Source: Variovorax sp. PAMC26660
GTDB taxonomy: Bacteria > Pseudomonadota > Gammaproteobacteria > Burkholderiales > Burkholderiaceae_C
Length of the DNA: 64,000 nucleotides
Assembly: GCF_014302995.1 (NCBI RefSeq)
Contig: NZ_CP060295.1
Location: 1,054,001 to 1,118,000 of the forward strand
Direction: 5' to 3'
Each line of letters opens with the position of its first letter. The stretch's first letter is position 1. The position numbers were made by a program, and so were the translations under genes. The notes beneath the pieces are model-generated. The model worked only from the letters and a program-made list of their open reading frames with translations. It was not told where the DNA came from and did not search any database. This document shows, piece after piece, positions 61,231-64,000 of the stretch.

Positions 61231-63633
61231 ATGAACTTACCCAAGTCCCTCGCGACCATCGCCGCGCTGCTCGCCTCGCTCGCTACCCTTCCGGCCTGGG
61301 CCGCCGATCCGTTCACCGTCAAGGACATCCGGCTCGAAGGCCTGCAACGCGTCGAGCCCGGCACCATCTTCGCAACCCTGGGCATCAAGGCCGGCGACAC
61401 CTACAGCGACGAGCGCGGCAGCGCGGCCATCCGCGCGCTGTTCGAGCTGGGTCTTTTCAAGGATGTTCGCATCGACGTCAACGGCAACGTGATCGTCGTG
61501 ATCGTCGAAGAGCGCCCCTCCATCGCCGACGTCGACTTCGTCGGCGCCAAGGAATTCGACAAGGCCGCGCTGCAGAAGGCATTGCGAGAAGTCGGCCTGG
61601 CCGAAGGCCAGCCCTACGACAAGGCACTGGCCGACCGCGCCGAACAGGAACTCAAGCAGCAGTACATCAGCCGCAGCCTCTACGGCGCGCAAGTGGTCAC
61701 CACCGTCACGCCGCTCGAGCGCAACCGCGTCAACCTCACCTTCACCGTGACCGAAGGCGAGACGGCACGCATCAAGGAAGTGCACGTGGTCGGCAACAAG
61801 GACTTCAGCGAAAGCACGCTGCTCGACCTGTTCGACCAGGACAGCGGCGGCTGGCTCGCCTGGTACACGAAGTCGAACCAGTACGCGCGCAGCAAATTCA
61901 ACGCCGACCTGGAGACGCTGCGCTCCTACTACATCACGCGCGGGTATCTCGAATTCCGCATCGAGTCCACGCAGGTCGCGATCTCGCCGGACAAGCAGTC
62001 GATCACGCTCACCATCAACATCACCGAAGGCCGCAAGTTTGCGATTGCCGGCGTCAAGCTCTCGGGCGACTACCTGGGCCGCGAGGACGAGTTCAAGTCC
62101 CTCGTCACCATCCGCCCCGGGGCACCCTACAACGGCGAAGAAGTGGCCGCCACCACAAAAGCCTTCACCGACTACTTCGGCACCTTCGGCTATGCCTTCG
62201 CACGCGTGAAGGCCGAGCCCGAGATCGACCGCGCCAACAACCGCGTGGTGATGGTGCTGAAGGCGGAGCCGGCGCGGCGCGTTTACGTGCGGCGGCTCAA
62301 CATCGGCGGCAATTCAAAAACGCGCGACGAAGTCATCCGCCGCGAGTTTCGCCAGTACGAAGGCGCCTGGTACGACGGCAACAAGATCAAGCTCTCGCGC
62401 GACCGCGTCGACCGCCTGGGCTTCTTCACCGACGTGAACGTCGAGACCACCGAGGTCAGCGGCACACCCGACCAGGTCGACCTGTCGATCAACGTGACCG
62501 AAAAACCCACAGGCTCGCTGCAACTGGGCGCCGGCTACTCGTCGACCGACAAGATCTCGCTGACCTTCGGCATCACGCAGGAGAACGTGTTCGGCAGCGG
62601 CAACTACCTCGGCGTGCAGGTCAACACCAGCTCGTACAACCGCACGATCTCGCTCACCGCCACCGACCCGTACTTCACGAAAGACGGCATCTCGCGCACG
62701 CTGAACGTCTTCCACACCACCACCCGCCCCTACTACGAAGCGGACGGCAACTACAAGCTGGCAAGCGACGGCGGCTCGGTGCGCTTCGGCATTCCCGTGG
62801 GCGAGCTGGACACGATCTACCTGGGCATCGGCGTCGAGCGCTATGCCTTCACGCCGGGCAGCAACGGCTCCTACACGCTGGTCAATGGCTCCTATGTCTA
62901 CACCGCCACGCCGCAGGCCTACCTCAACTACTTCCAGTGCACGGGCACCGCGCCGAGCGTGGTCTGCACGGGCGATTCCAAGGTGGGCATTCCCGCCACC
63001 GTCGGCTGGTCGCGCGACGACCGCGACAGCGCGCTGGTGCCCACGCGCGGCCGGCTGCAAAGCGCCAACCTCGAGCTGGGCGTGGGCAGCGAGCTGCGCT
63101 ACCTGAAGACCAACTACCAGTACCAGCAGTACTTTCCGCTGTCCAAGCAGTACACACTGGCCGTCAACGGCCAGCTCGGCTATGCCAAGGCGCTGGGCGG
63201 CACCGCGTTCCCGATCTTCAAGAATTTCTACGCGGGCGGCCTGGGCTCCATTCGCGGCTTCGAGCAGAACTCGCTCGGGCCCACCGACGCAGTCACCGCC
63301 GGTGCGCTCGGCGGCACGCGCAAGGCGATCTTCAACATGGAGTTCAGCACACCCTTTCCCGGCGCGGGCAACGACCGCACGCTGCGGCTGTACACCTTCT
63401 TCGATGCAGGCAACGTCTTCGCCGACCGCACCGCGGGCATGACCGACGCGCAATGGAAGGCGCAGAACCGCCTGCGCGCATCGGCCGGCATCGGCATCAG
63501 CTGGATCTCGCCTCTGGGCCCGCTGCGGCTGGCCTACGCGGTGCCGCTGATGTACCAGAAGGCCGACACGGCCAACAACATCGCGGCGGACCGCACGCAG
63601 CGCTTTCAGTTCCAGATCGGAACTTCTTTCTGA
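61231..63633 (+). CDS. bamA: BamA-type outer-membrane assembly protein
   Basis: 800-aa Omp85 protein with a signal peptide (MNLPKSLATIAALLASLATL, cleavage after AWA), five POTRA domains (about residues 27-425) and a 16-strand barrel. The L6 motif appears as GSIRGFEQNSLGP, and the C-terminus is F (FQFQIGTSF). The length matches BamA, not TamA. The usual neighbours (rseP, ompH/skp, lpxD) are missing: the gene sits between a NERD protein and a response regulator, so this may be a second BamA-like protein rather than the main one. Confidence 0.85.
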   Translation: MNLPKSLATIAALLASLATLPAWAADPFTVKDIRLEGLQRVEPGTIFATLGIKAGDTYSDERGSAAIRALFELGLFKDVRIDVNGNVIVVIVEERPSIADVDFVGAKEFDKAALQKALREVGLAEGQPYDKALADRAEQELKQQYISRSLYGAQVVTTVTPLERNRVNLTFTVTEGETARIKEVHVVGNKDFSESTLLDLFDQDSGGWLAWYTKSNQYARSKFNADLETLRSYYITRGYLEFRIESTQVAISPDKQSITLTINITEGRKFAIAGVKLSGDYLGREDEFKSLVTIRPGAPYNGEEVAATTKAFTDYFGTFGYAFARVKAEPEIDRANNRVVMVLKAEPARRVYVRRLNIGGNSKTRDEVIRREFRQYEGAWYDGNKIKLSRDRVDRLGFFTDVNVETTEVSGTPDQVDLSINVTEKPTGSLQLGAGYSSTDKISLTFGITQENVFGSGNYLGVQVNTSSYNRTISLTATDPYFTKDGISRTLNVFHTTTRPYYEADGNYKLASDGGSVRFGIPVGELDTIYLGIGVERYAFTPGSNGSYTLVNGSYVYTATPQAYLNYFQCTGTAPSVVCTGDSKVGIPATVGWSRDDRDSALVPTRGRLQSANLELGVGSELRYLKTNYQYQQYFPLSKQYTLAVNGQLGYAKALGGTAFPIFKNFYAGGLGSIRGFEQNSLGPTDAVTAGALGGTRKAIFNMEFSTPFPGAGNDRTLRLYTFFDAGNVFADRTAGMTDAQWKAQNRLRASAGIGISWISPLGPLRLAYAVPLMYQKADTANNIAADRTQRFQFQIGTSF

Positions 63634-63657
63634 ATGAAGACCGAAGGAGACACAGCC

Positions 63658-64000
63658 ATGAGCCGCATCCTGCTGGTGGAAGACGGGCGCGACAGCAGCG
63701 CCCGGGTGTTGATGGACCCGCTGCGCAACGCGGGCCACGAGGTCGAGCAGATCGAGGACGGCGCGGCAGCGCTGGACCGCATCCTGAGTTCGCCGCCCGC
63801 GCTCACGCTGCTCGACGTGGCGCTGCCGCACATCGACGGCCTGCGTGTGCTGGAGAAGGTGCGCTCGCACAGCGACCATCCGATCATCATGCTGACGGCG
63901 CGCACGCGCGAGGCCGACCGGCTGCGCGGCTTCGACATGGGCGCCGACGACTACGTGTGCAAGCCCTTCTCGCCCAGGGAAGTGGTGGCGCGCGTCAACA
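63658..64000 (+). CDS. response regulator receiver domain, 3' end outside window
   Basis: N-terminal 114 residues of a regulator, cut by the window edge. It starts MSRILLVEDGRDSSARVLMD with the acidic phosphate pocket; the likely phospho-acceptor is in LTLLDVALPHIDGLRVLEKV, followed by TARTREADRLRGFDMGADDY and VCKPFSPREVV, the Lys of the receiver. GADDYV-KPFSPREVVAR is typical of OmpR-type regulators, so a winged-helix domain is expected beyond the edge. The ATG at 63658 has GAAGGAGA upstream; an in-frame ATG at 63634 is less likely. It follows bamA by 24 bases. Confidence 0.85.
   Translation, partial: MSRILLVEDGRDSSARVLMDPLRNAGHEVEQIEDGAAALDRILSSPPALTLLDVALPHIDGLRVLEKVRSHSDHPIIMLTARTREADRLRGFDMGADDYVCKPFSPREVVARVN

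Overview
High G+C window (roughly 65-67% by eye) with dense, often overlapping genes and betaproteobacterial gene order (rplU-rpmA-obgE-proB, pilBCD-coaE-zapD-yacG, argJ-secA, hemA-prfA-prmC-grxD). Together with a Bug-type binding protein, TctA/TctB, and porin and repeat types familiar from Comamonadaceae, this points to the order Burkholderiales, most likely Variovorax or a close relative. The genus is inferred from recall, not from a search.

Layout. 1-2306: end of an ABC transporter operon (permease, ATPase), a GNAT acetyltransferase and a small membrane protein. 2390-8700: hemA, prfA, prmC, grxD, a cupin, a CNNM/CBS membrane protein and a lytic transglycosylase. 8697-16075: proS, rppH, a CNP1-like lipoprotein, proB, obgE, rpmA, rplU, ispB and tRNA-Pro(CGG). 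16189-24342: pilB-pilC-pilD-coaE-zapD-yacG, interrupted between coaE and zapD by an MBOAT/AlgJ-like O-acetylation pair. 24363-28325: two tandem paralogous acyltransferase-3/SGNH genes. 28368-34235: a Nudix hydrolase, a DUF815 ATPase, argJ and secA, with a divergent DciA-like gene. 34296-41144: an amino-acid-metabolism island (ornithine-cyclodeaminase-family enzyme, two threonine-synthase-like PLP enzymes, YheO-type and LysR-type regulators, an orphan Bug protein, an exported protein of unknown function).

41238-51367 is the most unusual part. A 1211-residue protein fuses an NCS1-type (nucleobase/cytosine/allantoin family) transporter, an eight-cysteine cluster, a histidine kinase and a receiver domain. 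Its stop overlaps the start of a LuxR-type response regulator, and it is divergent from the urease operon ureA-hupE-ureB-ureC-ureE-ureF-ureG. I infer a transporter-like nitrogen sensor that may control urease. The operon has no ureD in this window, and its ureE-ureF gap carries two large hairpins whose 37-nt cores are exact reverse complements of each other.

51380-64000: a small exported protein, a pirin with a divergent LysR regulator, tctA-tctB without tctC, a TctDE-like two-component system, a small lipoprotein, a porin, a roughly 550-bp gene-free stretch with palindromic repeats, a NERD-domain protein, a BamA-type protein outside the usual bamA neighbourhood, and the start of an OmpR-type response regulator cut by the window edge. 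I found no insertion sequence, prophage, CRISPR array or rRNA gene.
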